DNA from: Lachnospiraceae bacterium
GTDB taxonomy: Bacteria; Bacillota; Clostridia; Lachnospirales; Lachnospiraceae
Length of the DNA: 9,830 nt
Assembly (NCBI GenBank): GCA_017964055.1
Contig: JAGCSS010000403.1
Span: forward strand, 1-9,830
Direction of reading: 5' to 3'
In this document: one piece after another, positions 1 to 6,632 of the stretch
Layout of the letters: each line of letters opens with the position of its first letter
Position numbering within the stretch: the first letter of the stretch is position 1
Position numbers and translations under genes: made by a program
The notes under the pieces: model-generated
The model's input: the letters and a program-made list of their open reading frames with translations, nothing else
Told to the model about the DNA's origin: nothing
Database searches by the model: none

Positions 1-273
1 ATCGGTGAGGACGCGGTTTCGGCTCTGATCCACGGTGCCACGATCTACATTCCTTTCGCTGAGCTCGTTGACATCGCGAAGGAGATCGAGCGTCTTGAGA
101 AGGAAAAGACCCGCCTCGAGGGTGAGTTAAAGCGCGTAAACGGCATGCTCGCCAACCCGAACTTCGTGAACAAGGCTCCCGAGGCGAAGCTCGCAGAGGA
201 GAAGGCAAAGCTCGCCAAGTACACCGATATGTTCAATCAGGTTGAGGAGAGGCTTGCTTCACTGAAAAAATAA
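1..273 (+). CDS. valS: Valyl-tRNA synthetase, C-terminal end (partial)
   Basis: Frame 1 is open from the window edge and ends at TAA 271-273, giving the last 90 residues. It reads IGEDAVSALIHGATIYIPFAE, then a long charged helix with LVDIAKEIERLEKEKTRLEG and a second helix ending in NQVEERLASLKK. This matches the C-terminal tRNA-binding coiled coil of bacterial ValRS: the 'iyip..elvDi..Ei.RLeKe' entry, the 'l.NpnFv.kAP..v...E..Kl' turn, here MLANPNFVNKAPEAKLAEEKAKL, and a final helix. ValRS charges tRNA-Val in the cytoplasm, and this arm contacts the tRNA elbow. The catalytic Rossmann core (HIGH/KMSKS), editing and anticodon domains lie upstream of the window and cannot be checked. A hairpin follows 15 bases after the stop, so valS probably ends its transcript here. 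The family call is secure; only the truncation by the window limits it. Confidence 0.95.
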   Translation: MGEDAVSALIHGATIYIPFAELVDIAKEIERLEKEKTRLEGELKRVNGMLANPNFVNKAPEAKLAEEKAKLAKYTDMFNQVEERLASLKK

Positions 274-287
274 ATATATAAAGTCAC

Positions 288-319
288 GCAATTGCCGCAT
301 ACTCAGATGCGGCAATTGC
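288..319 (+). terminator. Hairpin terminator after valS
   Basis: A perfect 13-bp stem, GCAATTGCCGCAT (288-300) and ATGCGGCAATTGC (307-319), encloses a 6-base loop (ACTCAG). It begins 15 bases after the valS stop. The run after the stem, TGTTTCC, is only weakly T-rich, so termination may be incomplete. Because the stem is symmetric it could also act on antisense transcripts. No other role is evident. Confidence 0.75.
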
Positions 320-454
320 TGTTTCCTACAAGTTAATATTTTTAGTGAAGCAATCCGCTGATTTTTTAGAGCGTATCGGGTGAACTGGCTCACTGGAGAT
401 CTGAAATGTGAGGTCATTCATAAGAGTGATGAATAAATTTGATATATGTGCTAA

Positions 455-460
455 TATAAT
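455..460 (+). promoter_or_regulatory. Candidate -10 box (TATAAT) for the LRR lipoprotein gene
   Basis: A consensus TATAAT lies 49 bases ahead of the ATG at 509 in an AT-rich stretch. No good -35 hexamer exists at 17 bases: the hexamer there is AATAAA, and the nearby TTGATA at 439-444 is only 10 bases away. If the promoter is real it is probably activator-dependent or weak. It is flanked by two short dyads, ATTCAT-N7-ATGAAT (416-434) and ATGAAC-N4-GTTCAT (471-486), and by a 10-base direct repeat TAGCAGAAAG at 461-470 and 488-497, the second copy including the ribosome binding site. These could be operator or leader elements. The rest of 320-454 shows nothing else I can name. Confidence 0.35.
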
Positions 461-508
461 TAGCAGAAAGATGAACGATGGTTCATGTAGCAGAAAGGTA
501 CAATCCTG

Positions 509-2416
509 ATGAAACGATTATTTGTTATTTTGATGGGGGTTATTATGCTGTTTGGTTTGTTTGGATGCGGTAAGGACAAGGAAGGAAACAACGGCAAGGT
601 GAGCGGCGGCAAGGGTGCGGCTTCGGGTACCTGCGGCGACAATATTACCTGGACCTATGATAAGTCGAGCAAGACACTGACATTTACCGGTACCGGCGAG
701 ATGGCGGCGGAGAAGTTCATGTGGTCCGACTATACGATCAAAAAGCTGGTCATCGGCGAGGGCATTACGTCTATCGCGAACAATGCGTTTTATTCGAACC
801 AGAGGCTGACCGGCGAACTTGTGCTTCCGAGTACCTTAAAGACTATCGGTGAGTTCGCGTTTTACGCCTGCGAGGGCCTGACCGGCGTTCTGACTATCCC
901 GGATTCGGTCGAGACGGTCGGCGGCTATGCGTTCACGCGCTGCAAGGGCTTTACCGGCATTAAGCTGTCGAAATCGCTGAAGGAGATCGGACCGGAGGCT
1001 TTTCAGCAGCTGGAGAGTGTCAGGGGCACGTTAGTGCTGCCCGACGGTCTGGAAACTATCGGCAGATGTGCTTTCCATGAGTGCAGTGGGCTGACCGGCG
1101 ATCTTATCATTCCCGATTCCGTTACTTTCATCGGAGACTGGACCTTCAGCCAGTGCGGTTTTGACGGCAGACTGAAGCTTTCGGCCGGTCTTGATAAAAT
1201 AGAGTATTCCTGCTTTACGAGCTGCGAGAATTTCAAGGGCGATCTGGTGATCCCCGAGGGCGTTAAGGAGATCGGTTTCCATGCTTTTAACAGCTGCGGC
1301 TTCGACGGAACGCTGACTTTGCCTGAGAGCCTTGAGTACATGGGCAACGGAGCGCTGGCGTATTGCAGAAATCTTAAAGGCGCGATAGTGCTGCCCGACG
1401 GCATGAAGCGTATGGAGAACAACGTTTTTGAGGGTTGTGAGAGCCTTACCTCGCTGAAACTTCCCTCAAATATCGATTATATCTGCTCGGGGACTTTCCG
1501 CGGCTGTAAGAGCCTTACCGGAGAACTGGTTCTGCCCGAGTCGCTGCTTATCATCGGCGACCATGCTTTCGGAGATACTGCATTTACCGGTGAACTCAAA
1601 CTTCCTTCAAAGCTTATCTCTATCGGACAAGCTGCATTTTCGGGCTGCAAGAGCTTTACTTCGATAGCAGGCTTCCCGGAGACGCTTACGCATATCAAGG
1701 ATAGCGCGTTCTCGCTGTGTGAGGGACTTAAAGGCGAACTCGTATTCCCCGATGGTCTGGCTTATGTCGGGAAATATGCTTTCAACGGATGCCCGGGTCT
1801 TACAAAGGTCACCTTCGGGAACTGTATCAGCAGCGTCGGCGAGAAAGCCTTCATGAAGTGCGACGGGCTGAAAAAAGCTGAGTTTACCGGCGCGATACCG
1901 GATTATTACGGACAGGATGAGAAATACCCGAGTTTCCCCGAGGGCTGTGAGATCGTTTCTCCCGCATCTGCGGTGAAGCGTACGGAGATCTGGCAGGAAA
2001 ATGTTTCAAAGCCTGTGCCCGGCAAGGAGAACAGTTCTTCGGGCGATGACGGTCTGGAAAAGGATCAGCCGTACTATTGGACACAGTCGCTGACCGGTTT
2101 CGATTATGTCGGCGAAGGCCGGTTCGCCGATGTTGCGCTGCTTTTTATCGACGGCGTTTTAAGCGTAAAGATAAACCAGCGTGAGCTCCTCACGGTACGT
2201 TACGAGGCGGATATGGACGCCGACCCGGATGAGCGTGTCGTGACCACCGACGGATTCTTCTGCCGCGACGGATGGATCGAGAAACTCTCGTACGGAACAG
2301 GCTTTTACAATGACGACATTTTGACGGCGGTGCTGGTCAAGGCAGACGGCTCGTCCGAAGAGGTCCGATTCCATACCGGTTCGGAGGAGAGCCTGTATAT
2401 AAAAAGCGGAGAATGA
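509..2416 (+). CDS. BspA-type leucine-rich-repeat surface lipoprotein
   Basis: This is a 635-residue protein. Residues 1-20 form a lipoprotein signal: MKR, a hydrophobic core, then LFGC with the lipidated Cys at position 20, so it should be anchored on the outer face of the membrane. A Lys/Gly/Ser-rich linker precedes a short beta module (about 40-66, GTCGDNITWTYDKSS then TFTGTGEM) that often starts clostridial BspA-like proteins. From about residue 70 to 475 there are roughly 15-16 tandem LRR_5-type repeats of about 23 residues, with the pattern 'LxLPxxLxxIGxxAFxxCxxLTG'. The last 130 residues are not LRR, start with a Ser/Gly/Asp/Glu linker near 505 and are rich in beta-type sequence; I do not recognise that domain. 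BspA-like proteins are known to bind host or matrix proteins or other cells, so an adhesive role is inferred. The ATG at 509 is preceded by AGAAAGG (492-498). A c-di-GMP enzyme gene follows with no terminator between, suggesting possible co-transcription. No transmembrane helix or LPXTG motif is seen. Confidence 0.85.
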   Translation: MKRLFVILMGVIMLFGLFGCGKDKEGNNGKVSGGKGAASGTCGDNITWTYDKSSKTLTFTGTGEMAAEKFMWSDYTIKKLVIGEGITSIANNAFYSNQRLTGELVLPSTLKTIGEFAFYACEGLTGVLTIPDSVETVGGYAFTRCKGFTGIKLSKSLKEIGPEAFQQLESVRGTLVLPDGLETIGRCAFHECSGLTGDLIIPDSVTFIGDWTFSQCGFDGRLKLSAGLDKIEYSCFTSCENFKGDLVIPEGVKEIGFHAFNSCGFDGTLTLPESLEYMGNGALAYCRNLKGAIVLPDGMKRMENNVFEGCESLTSLKLPSNIDYICSGTFRGCKSLTGELVLPESLLIIGDHAFGDTAFTGELKLPSKLISIGQAAFSGCKSFTSIAGFPETLTHIKDSAFSLCEGLKGELVFPDGLAYVGKYAFNGCPGLTKVTFGNCISSVGEKAFMKCDGLKKAEFTGAIPDYYGQDEKYPSFPEGCEIVSPASAVKRTEIWQENVSKPVPGKENSSSGDDGLEKDQPYYWTQSLTGFDYVGEGRFADVALLFIDGVLSVKINQRELLTVRYEADMDADPDERVVTTDGFFCRDGWIEKLSYGTGFYNDDILTAVLVKADGSSEEVRFHTGSEESLYIKSGE

Positions 2417-2470
2417 AGCGATCCGCGAATCTGACTGTCGGAATGATCTTTTGAAACAGAGTTCCTGATG

Positions 2471-2476
2471 AGGAAG
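2471..2476 (+). promoter_or_regulatory. Ribosome binding site favouring the start at 2483
   Basis: AGGAAG lies 6 bases before ATG 2483. The upstream in-frame ATG at 2468 has no comparable purine box at the right distance, and this AGGAAG would lie inside its coding sequence. This favours the shorter 637-residue product over the 642-residue one. Confidence 0.65.
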
Positions 2477-2482
2477 CATTCT

Positions 2483-4396
2483 ATGAGCAAAGATGAAGAA
2501 AAAAAGCCCAAAAAGATAGCACTGGTCATCTGCGCATCGAATAACGAGAGGCATCGGAATATCATCACTTCGGTCCACTCGGAGCTGAAAAAGCGCGGAG
2601 ATTATATATTCTATGTGTTTACCAACTACGGTGTCTTTATCAACGGAGAAGAAAAAGAATACCGTCACGGCGAGGCAGCCAATTACAGTCTGCTCGATCA
2701 TATGGAACTGGACGGCTGCATTATCGAGGCAAATCTCGGAAGCAACGCCCTGGCCGGGGAAATAGCCGGCAAACTCATTAAAAGAGGCGTGCCTGTCGTT
2801 ACGATCAATATAGATGTTCCCGGAGTGCCCGCGGTACATCTTGATTCACAGGATGCCGCGTATGAGCTGTTCGAGCATCTTGTGGCAAAGCATGGCTGCC
2901 GGAACATCAATCTGGTCCTGAACGAAGGCAACAGACGTATTTCGGATACTGCACGCGCCATATACCGTGATGTTCTGGAAAAGCACGGCATACCCGTTGA
3001 TGAGAGAAGGATACTGGACAGTCTCGTGGGTATCCAGATAGGAAGGCAGATATACGATAAATACGACAGACGCGGCGTTATGCGTGATGCCGATGCCGTG
3101 ATCTGCGTGCATGACGTATGCTCCATAGGACTGACCATGGAGCTCGAGAGCAGGGGGATCAGGGTCCCCGACGATATTAAGGTCTGCTCGTTCAATTACA
3201 GCAATAACAGCATGGTATTCAGACCGTCGATAACGGGCATCGACCGCAGGGATAAGGATGCGGCGGTGCTTGCGTGCGATGTGCTGAAACGGCTGATGAA
3301 CGGCGAGCAGGTTTCGGAGGCGACTATATATAAGGGCAGGACTGTCTTCCGCAGAAGCTGCGGCTGTGACGCATGTGACGGGGACAACGACGGGAGCTCC
3401 GGCATTTATCAGAACCTGATATTCAACAAGGTCGAGGCGGCCAGCCAGATAAAGAGCGCGATGTACCTGAGCGACATACTCGAGCAGGTGGAGACGATCG
3501 GTCAGCTCAGCAGCGGCATAGACGGCATGATGAAGGGGCTCGGGATCGCCTCTTATTACTGCTGCCTGAACGAGAGCGACATCGACTACATCATGAGCGA
3601 CAGGGCGGATACAAAGACCGACGCTGATGCGCCGTACGATCCTGTCATGCGGGTGATCGCAGGCAGGAGCACGGGCGGAGACGTTTTCTCGGGCGAGACC
3701 ACATTCCCGATCGGGGACATTATACCTGTGGAGGCGCATGCCGGTGACATACTGATCTTTTATCCGATCCACTACAGGAACAGGGATTTCGGCTATATGG
3801 TCATCCACAACGATTATATGCCGGTCAATGTATATAATTACCGCATATGCCATGAGAGTCTCGGAAACAATATCGCGAACCTACACAGGCAGATGATACT
3901 GCGCAGCAACCTGAAAGCGCTCGAGGAGCTGCATATGCACGACCAGATGACGAATCTTTACAACCGCCACGGTCTCAGCAGGTTTGCTCCTTCGTTCGAG
4001 GAGAGCGGCAGCTTTGCGGTCGTTATGATCGACATGGACGGTCTCAAATCGATCAACGATACCTTCGGTCATCTCGCGGGAAACAACGCGATCTGCAACC
4101 TTGCGGACGCGGTCACCGAATCGACCGACAAAGAGGATTTTGTGGCCAGGTACGGAGGAGATGAGTTCCTGATCCTCTCGCATCATACCGACAGAGCATA
4201 CCTTGACGGCATGAAAGATGCGATAAACAGGCGTCTGGGGCAGGCTGTAGAGCGTCAGCGCCTGCCGTATGATATCGGGATGAGCTTCGGTTATTCCGTA
4301 TCGACGCCCGGTGCCCGTCTGGAGCTGAATAACGCGATCGAAGAGGCGGACAGGGCTATGTACGTTGAGAAAAACAGAAAAAAACAGGGTATCTGA
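2483..4396 (+). CDS. LacI-like sensor domain fused to GGDEF diguanylate cyclase
   Basis: With the start at 2483 the protein has 637 residues; an in-frame ATG at 2468 would add five. Residues about 10-290 resemble the periplasmic-binding-protein/LacI ligand fold: KIALVICASNN opening, a 'DGCII' strand, VPVVTINID, VHLDSQDAAYE, ADAVICVHDV, and the typical exit VFRRSCGC. There is no helix-turn-helix, signal peptide or transmembrane helix, so it should be a cytoplasmic ligand sensor. Residues about 300-465 form a GAF-sized middle region. The C-terminal third is a GGDEF domain: DQMTNLYNRHGL, then MIDMDGLKSINDTFGH (metal/GTP site) and ARYGGDEF with GGDEF at 558-562, all intact, predicting synthesis of c-di-GMP from two GTP. 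The usual RxxD inhibitory site is DKED (549-552), with Arg replaced, so product inhibition is probably lost. No EAL or HD-GYP domain is present. Similar sensor-GGDEF fusions are known in Clostridia. The ligand is unknown; a sugar is likely by family. It follows the LRR lipoprotein by 66 bp. Confidence 0.87.
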   Translation: MSKDEEKKPKKIALVICASNNERHRNIITSVHSELKKRGDYIFYVFTNYGVFINGEEKEYRHGEAANYSLLDHMELDGCIIEANLGSNALAGEIAGKLIKRGVPVVTINIDVPGVPAVHLDSQDAAYELFEHLVAKHGCRNINLVLNEGNRRISDTARAIYRDVLEKHGIPVDERRILDSLVGIQIGRQIYDKYDRRGVMRDADAVICVHDVCSIGLTMELESRGIRVPDDIKVCSFNYSNNSMVFRPSITGIDRRDKDAAVLACDVLKRLMNGEQVSEATIYKGRTVFRRSCGCDACDGDNDGSSGIYQNLIFNKVEAASQIKSAMYLSDILEQVETIGQLSSGIDGMMKGLGIASYYCCLNESDIDYIMSDRADTKTDADAPYDPVMRVIAGRSTGGDVFSGETTFPIGDIIPVEAHAGDILIFYPIHYRNRDFGYMVIHNDYMPVNVYNYRICHESLGNNIANLHRQMILRSNLKALEELHMHDQMTNLYNRHGLSRFAPSFEESGSFAVVMIDMDGLKSINDTFGHLAGNNAICNLADAVTESTDKEDFVARYGGDEFLILSHHTDRAYLDGMKDAINRRLGQAVERQRLPYDIGMSFGYSVSTPGARLELNNAIEEADRAMYVEKNRKKQGI

Positions 4397-4431
4397 AAGA
4401 CCTGCGGCTTGCAGATCAGACGATACCCTGT
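4384..4431 (-). terminator. Terminator for the oxidoreductase operon, between convergent genes
   Basis: ACAGGGTATC (4384-4393) pairs with GATACCCTGT (4422-4431). The stem extends inward through CTG/CAG with one bulged base and carries an inner CTGC/GCAG (4402-4405, 4411-4414). Read on the minus strand, the stem is followed directly by a run of seven T and more T-rich sequence, the classic intrinsic layout, four bases after the oxidoreductase stop. On the plus strand no T run follows, so it is strongly minus-oriented, though it may slow plus-strand transcripts. Its distal arm and T run are encoded within the last codons of the GGDEF gene. Confidence 0.85.
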
Positions 4432-4434
4432 CGG

Positions 4435-5607
4435 TCACCATCTCACGCGCCATCTTTCGCGAAGCGATTCGACAGGCTCGGGGGGAGGAGTTATAAAATC
4501 AATTTTTTTTTCGGAGGCGCGGAGCCTGTTCAGATGTGACATGAAGGCTTCTTCGTCTACCGGCAGTTTTGCCCAGTCATCGGTCCAGGCCGACAGATAG
4601 GCAGCATTTGAAAGCATCAGAGAATTAAGCCCCTCTCGCCCGTCAGCGATCAGGGGCGTTCCTTTTAATATGGCATCCGCGAAATTGTTCAGGAGTATCG
4701 GATGACCGTCCTCCTCCTTTGCGGTGAACTCTTCGTATTCCGTTTCGGGTGTGGCAAATCCTGACTCGCAGGTAAAGCAGAATTCACGCTCGGGGACCTT
4801 GAGCTTGGTCCATTTGAGTATTCCGTCTTCGAGAACGAGCTTTCCCTTATCACCCGAGATCTCAAGTCTGTTGGTACCGGGAGTCTCGCCGGTGGTGGTG
4901 ATGAATGTCGAAGTGGCGCCGTTTTTGTATTCACCGTATATAGTTACATCATCCTCGATCGCCACCCTGTGATATTTGCCGAAAGAGCAGAATGCCCTCA
5001 CGCGCTCGGGCATGCCGAATATCCATTGCCACAGATCGAGATTGTGCGGGGCCTGGTTGAGCAGTACGCCGCCGCCTTCACCGTCCCATGTGGCCCTCCA
5101 GGAGCCGGAATCGTAGTAGCTCTGTGTTCTGTACCAGTTGGTGATGATCCATACAAGACGCTTTAATTCACCCAGCTGTCCGCCCGCCACGATCTCGCGG
5201 GCCCTTGCGAACAGGGGATTGGAGCGCTGATTGAACATTATCGCAAATACGACGCCCGCTTCGTCAGCGGCGCGGTTCATCTCCCTGACCTGCGAGGTGT
5301 ATACGCCCGCGGGTTTTTCCGTCATTACATGGATCCCGCGCTTAAAGCACTCGATGGCGAGAGTGGGATGATCGTAATGAGGTACGGCGATGAGCACCGA
5401 ATCCACGAGCCCGCTGTCGAGCATCTCTATCGGGTCGGCAAAGCCCTTAGCGTTGGGGGCGATGCCTTTTGCTCGCTCAAGCTTTGCCGGATCGATGTCT
5501 GCATAAGCCGCAGCTTCTATGTTGGGGCAGAGGCCGTCGACGATTCCCTTCAAATGTCCGCTGCCCATGTTTCCGACGCCTATTATTCCGAGTCTTATCT
5601 TGTCCAT
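4435..5607 (-). CDS. Gfo/Idh/MocA-family NAD(P)-dependent sugar oxidoreductase
   Basis: This is a 390-residue protein, normal length for the family. The N-terminal Rossmann fold starts LGIIGVGNMGSGH with the nucleotide-binding GxGxxG at residues 10-15, followed by AAYADIDPAKLERAK, where the acidic end of strand 2 suggests NAD(H) preference. EKP at 97-99 (HVMTEKPAG) is the family's conserved lysine motif. The catalytic segment GGGVLLNQAPHNLDLW (178-193) carries the conserved His188 and Asp191; the usual first Asp is Asn184. The C-terminal alpha/beta domain has ISGDKGKLVLEDG. Members oxidise or reduce a hydroxyl of sugars, inositols or sugar derivatives in the cytoplasm; the substrate here cannot be read. 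GGAGGA (5612-5617) lies 4 bases before the ATG. It follows the isomerase/epimerase gene by only 16 bases, so the two form one transcript, probably controlled by the divergent AraC regulator. A strong terminator follows its stop. Confidence 0.9.
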   Translation of the reverse strand: MDKIRLGIIGVGNMGSGHLKGIVDGLCPNIEAAAYADIDPAKLERAKGIAPNAKGFADPIEMLDSGLVDSVLIAVPHYDHPTLAIECFKRGIHVMTEKPAGVYTSQVREMNRAADEAGVVFAIMFNQRSNPLFARAREIVAGGQLGELKRLVWIITNWYRTQSYYDSGSWRATWDGEGGGVLLNQAPHNLDLWQWIFGMPERVRAFCSFGKYHRVAIEDDVTIYGEYKNGATSTFITTTGETPGTNRLEISGDKGKLVLEDGILKWTKLKVPEREFCFTCESGFATPETEYEEFTAKEEDGHPILLNNFADAILKGTPLIADGREGLNSLMLSNAAYLSAWTDDWAKLPVDEEAFMSHLNRLRASEKKIDFITPPPEPVESLRERWRVRW

Positions 5608-5623
5608 ATTTTCCTCCGATCCG

Positions 5624-6433
5624 TTATATCAATGCCTTAAGCGCGTCCGCAGCTGCTTTGAAGGCTGCTTCAGGAGTAGGGTATGTATATTCGCACATCT
5701 TGCTCTTTTCGCTGCTCTCGAGCTTATCAAAGCCTTCGAACACGCCCAGATGCGGTTCGATCGTAAGCACCTCGCCTTGATAGCGGCCGAGCAGGAACGG
5801 CAGATCACCGACACCCTTGCCCGCAGGTACAACTGTGCCGTCGGGGAGTGCGTCCTTGATATGCATGTATTCGATGTAGGGCTCGAGCATATCCCAGGCT
5901 TCCTTTGTCTCCTGACCGCACTGGATGAAATTGGCGGGGTCGAAGACGGCTTTTATCGAAGGCAGAGACTTATGGAGCGTCAGGCACTCGCGGGCAGTTT
6001 CCCCATAGATGCCTTTTTCGTTCTCGTGGCAGAGCAGCAGGCCGGTTCCAGATGCCGCATCGATAAAGCGGCCGAGTCTTTCTGTGACTTCATCGGTTTC
6101 GTTCTTTGCGCCGTAGAAGCTGAAAAGCCTGATGTGCCCGGCACCTAGGATATCTGCGAGCTCCAGTCCGTGCCTGAAGCTGTCGAGGTGCTTTTCGAAA
6201 TCGTCTCTGAGGTCGATCTTTCCGTATGGAGAGCCGAGAGACCAGACAGTTATGCCCGCGTCATCAAGCATCGATCTTACTTCGGCGGCCTTCTCTTTTG
6301 TTATATCAGCAATGTTCGTACCGTCCACGCCGCGGATCTCGAGCATCTCGATCCCGTTTTCCTTCATGGCCTTTATCTGACCGCGGACCGAAGATGAGGC
6401 TTCATCCGCGAAGGCTGCAAGTCTGTATTTCAT
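5624..6433 (-). CDS. Sugar phosphate isomerase/epimerase-like TIM-barrel protein
   Basis: With the start at 6433 the protein has 269 residues. It belongs to the xylose-isomerase-like TIM barrel group (AP endonuclease 2/IolE/IolI/epimerase type). Visible features are the N-terminal strand YRLAAFADEAS, the beta-2 motif MLEIRG with Glu32, and the four expected metal ligands in their usual motifs: Glu137 (LLCHENEKG), Asp165 (AVFDPANF), His191 (YMHIKD) and Glu226 (TIEPHL). An intact metal-dependent isomerase or epimerase of a keto-sugar is therefore predicted, in the cytoplasm. AAAGGAG (6439-6445) sits 5 bases before this ATG; the alternative GTG at 6448 overlaps that box and is rejected. It is first in a two-gene operon with a Gfo/Idh/MocA oxidoreductase, a pairing typical of catabolism of inositols, keto-sugars or rare sugars. 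No kinase or transporter is present in the operon. The exact substrate is unknown. Confidence 0.88.
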   Translation of the reverse strand: MKYRLAAFADEASSSVRGQIKAMKENGIEMLEIRGVDGTNIADITKEKAAEVRSMLDDAGITVWSLGSPYGKIDLRDDFEKHLDSFRHGLELADILGAGHIRLFSFYGAKNETDEVTERLGRFIDAASGTGLLLCHENEKGIYGETARECLTLHKSLPSIKAVFDPANFIQCGQETKEAWDMLEPYIEYMHIKDALPDGTVVPAGKGVGDLPFLLGRYQGEVLTIEPHLGVFEGFDKLESSEKSKMCEYTYPTPEAAFKAAADALKALI

Positions 6434-6438
6434 ACGCG

Positions 6439-6445
6439 CTCCTTT
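6439..6445 (-). promoter_or_regulatory. Ribosome binding site fixing the isomerase/epimerase start
   Basis: On the minus strand AAAGGAG is 5 bases upstream of ATG at 6433. The longer open frame would begin at GTG 6448 and place this box inside the coding region, which is unlikely. Confidence 0.8.
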
Positions 6446-6493
6446 CACTGCGTTTCGGGCAGTCGCAGTTTATGTCTGCCGTTCTTTATGATC

Positions 6494-6502
6494 AATATAC
6501 CA
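6494..6502 (-). promoter_or_regulatory. Extended -10 promoter of the isomerase/oxidoreductase operon
   Basis: On the minus strand TGGTATATT is an extended -10 (TG-N-TATATT), about 60 bases ahead of the ATG at 6433. The hexamer 17 bases upstream is TTTTAA, a poor -35. A strong extended -10 with a weak -35 is the usual arrangement for an activator-dependent promoter, matching the AraC-type direct repeat just upstream. Confidence 0.55.
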
Positions 6503-6524
6503 TGAGATAATTTGCATTAAAATT

Positions 6525-6561
6525 GTAAATACAGTCAAATAGATTGCATATTCGGTCAAAA
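6525..6561 (-). promoter_or_regulatory. Candidate AraC-family operator (direct repeat, 21-bp spacing)
   Basis: Two 16-base copies, plus-strand GTAAATACAGTCAAAT (6525-6540) and GCATATTCGGTCAAAA (6546-6561), agree at 11 of 16 positions and share the core GTCAAA. They are 21 bp apart, two helical turns, as expected for the two half-sites contacted by AraC-type dimers. On the minus strand they lie just upstream of the extended -10, where a class II activator would touch RNA polymerase. They also lie before the regulator gene, so autoregulation is possible. Confidence 0.5.
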
Positions 6562-6621
6562 TGCGTTACCATCAAAATAAGGATCAAGGAACGCAGTATA
6601 TTGCGGCAGCAGTTACCCGGC

Positions 6622-6626
6622 GGAGG
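6622..6626 (+). promoter_or_regulatory. Ribosome binding site favouring the AraC regulator start at 6633
   Basis: GGAGG lies 6 bases before ATG 6633. The in-frame ATG at 6561 lies at the edge of the putative operator with no purine-rich box before it, and ATG 6627 is too close to this box. Confidence 0.65.
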
Positions 6627-6632
6627 ATGCGG

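Noticed and set aside
370..400. Small GTGA-N6-TCAC dyad (380-393) as an operator
   Set aside because: Only 4-bp arms and far from the -10; expected by chance.
2159..2839. 226-residue minus-strand open frame across the lipoprotein/GGDEF junction
   Set aside because: Antisense to two convincing genes, no ribosome binding site and no recognisable motif; typical shadow frame in high-GC coding DNA.
2846..3853. 335-residue minus-strand open frame inside the GGDEF gene
   Set aside because: Composition (many Val, His, Arg, Ala) matches the complement of the real gene's codons; the sense protein has clear domain motifs.
5519..6148. 209-residue plus-strand open frame opposite the isomerase gene
   Set aside because: Opposite strand encodes all four metal-ligand motifs of the TIM-barrel family; no start signal for the plus frame.
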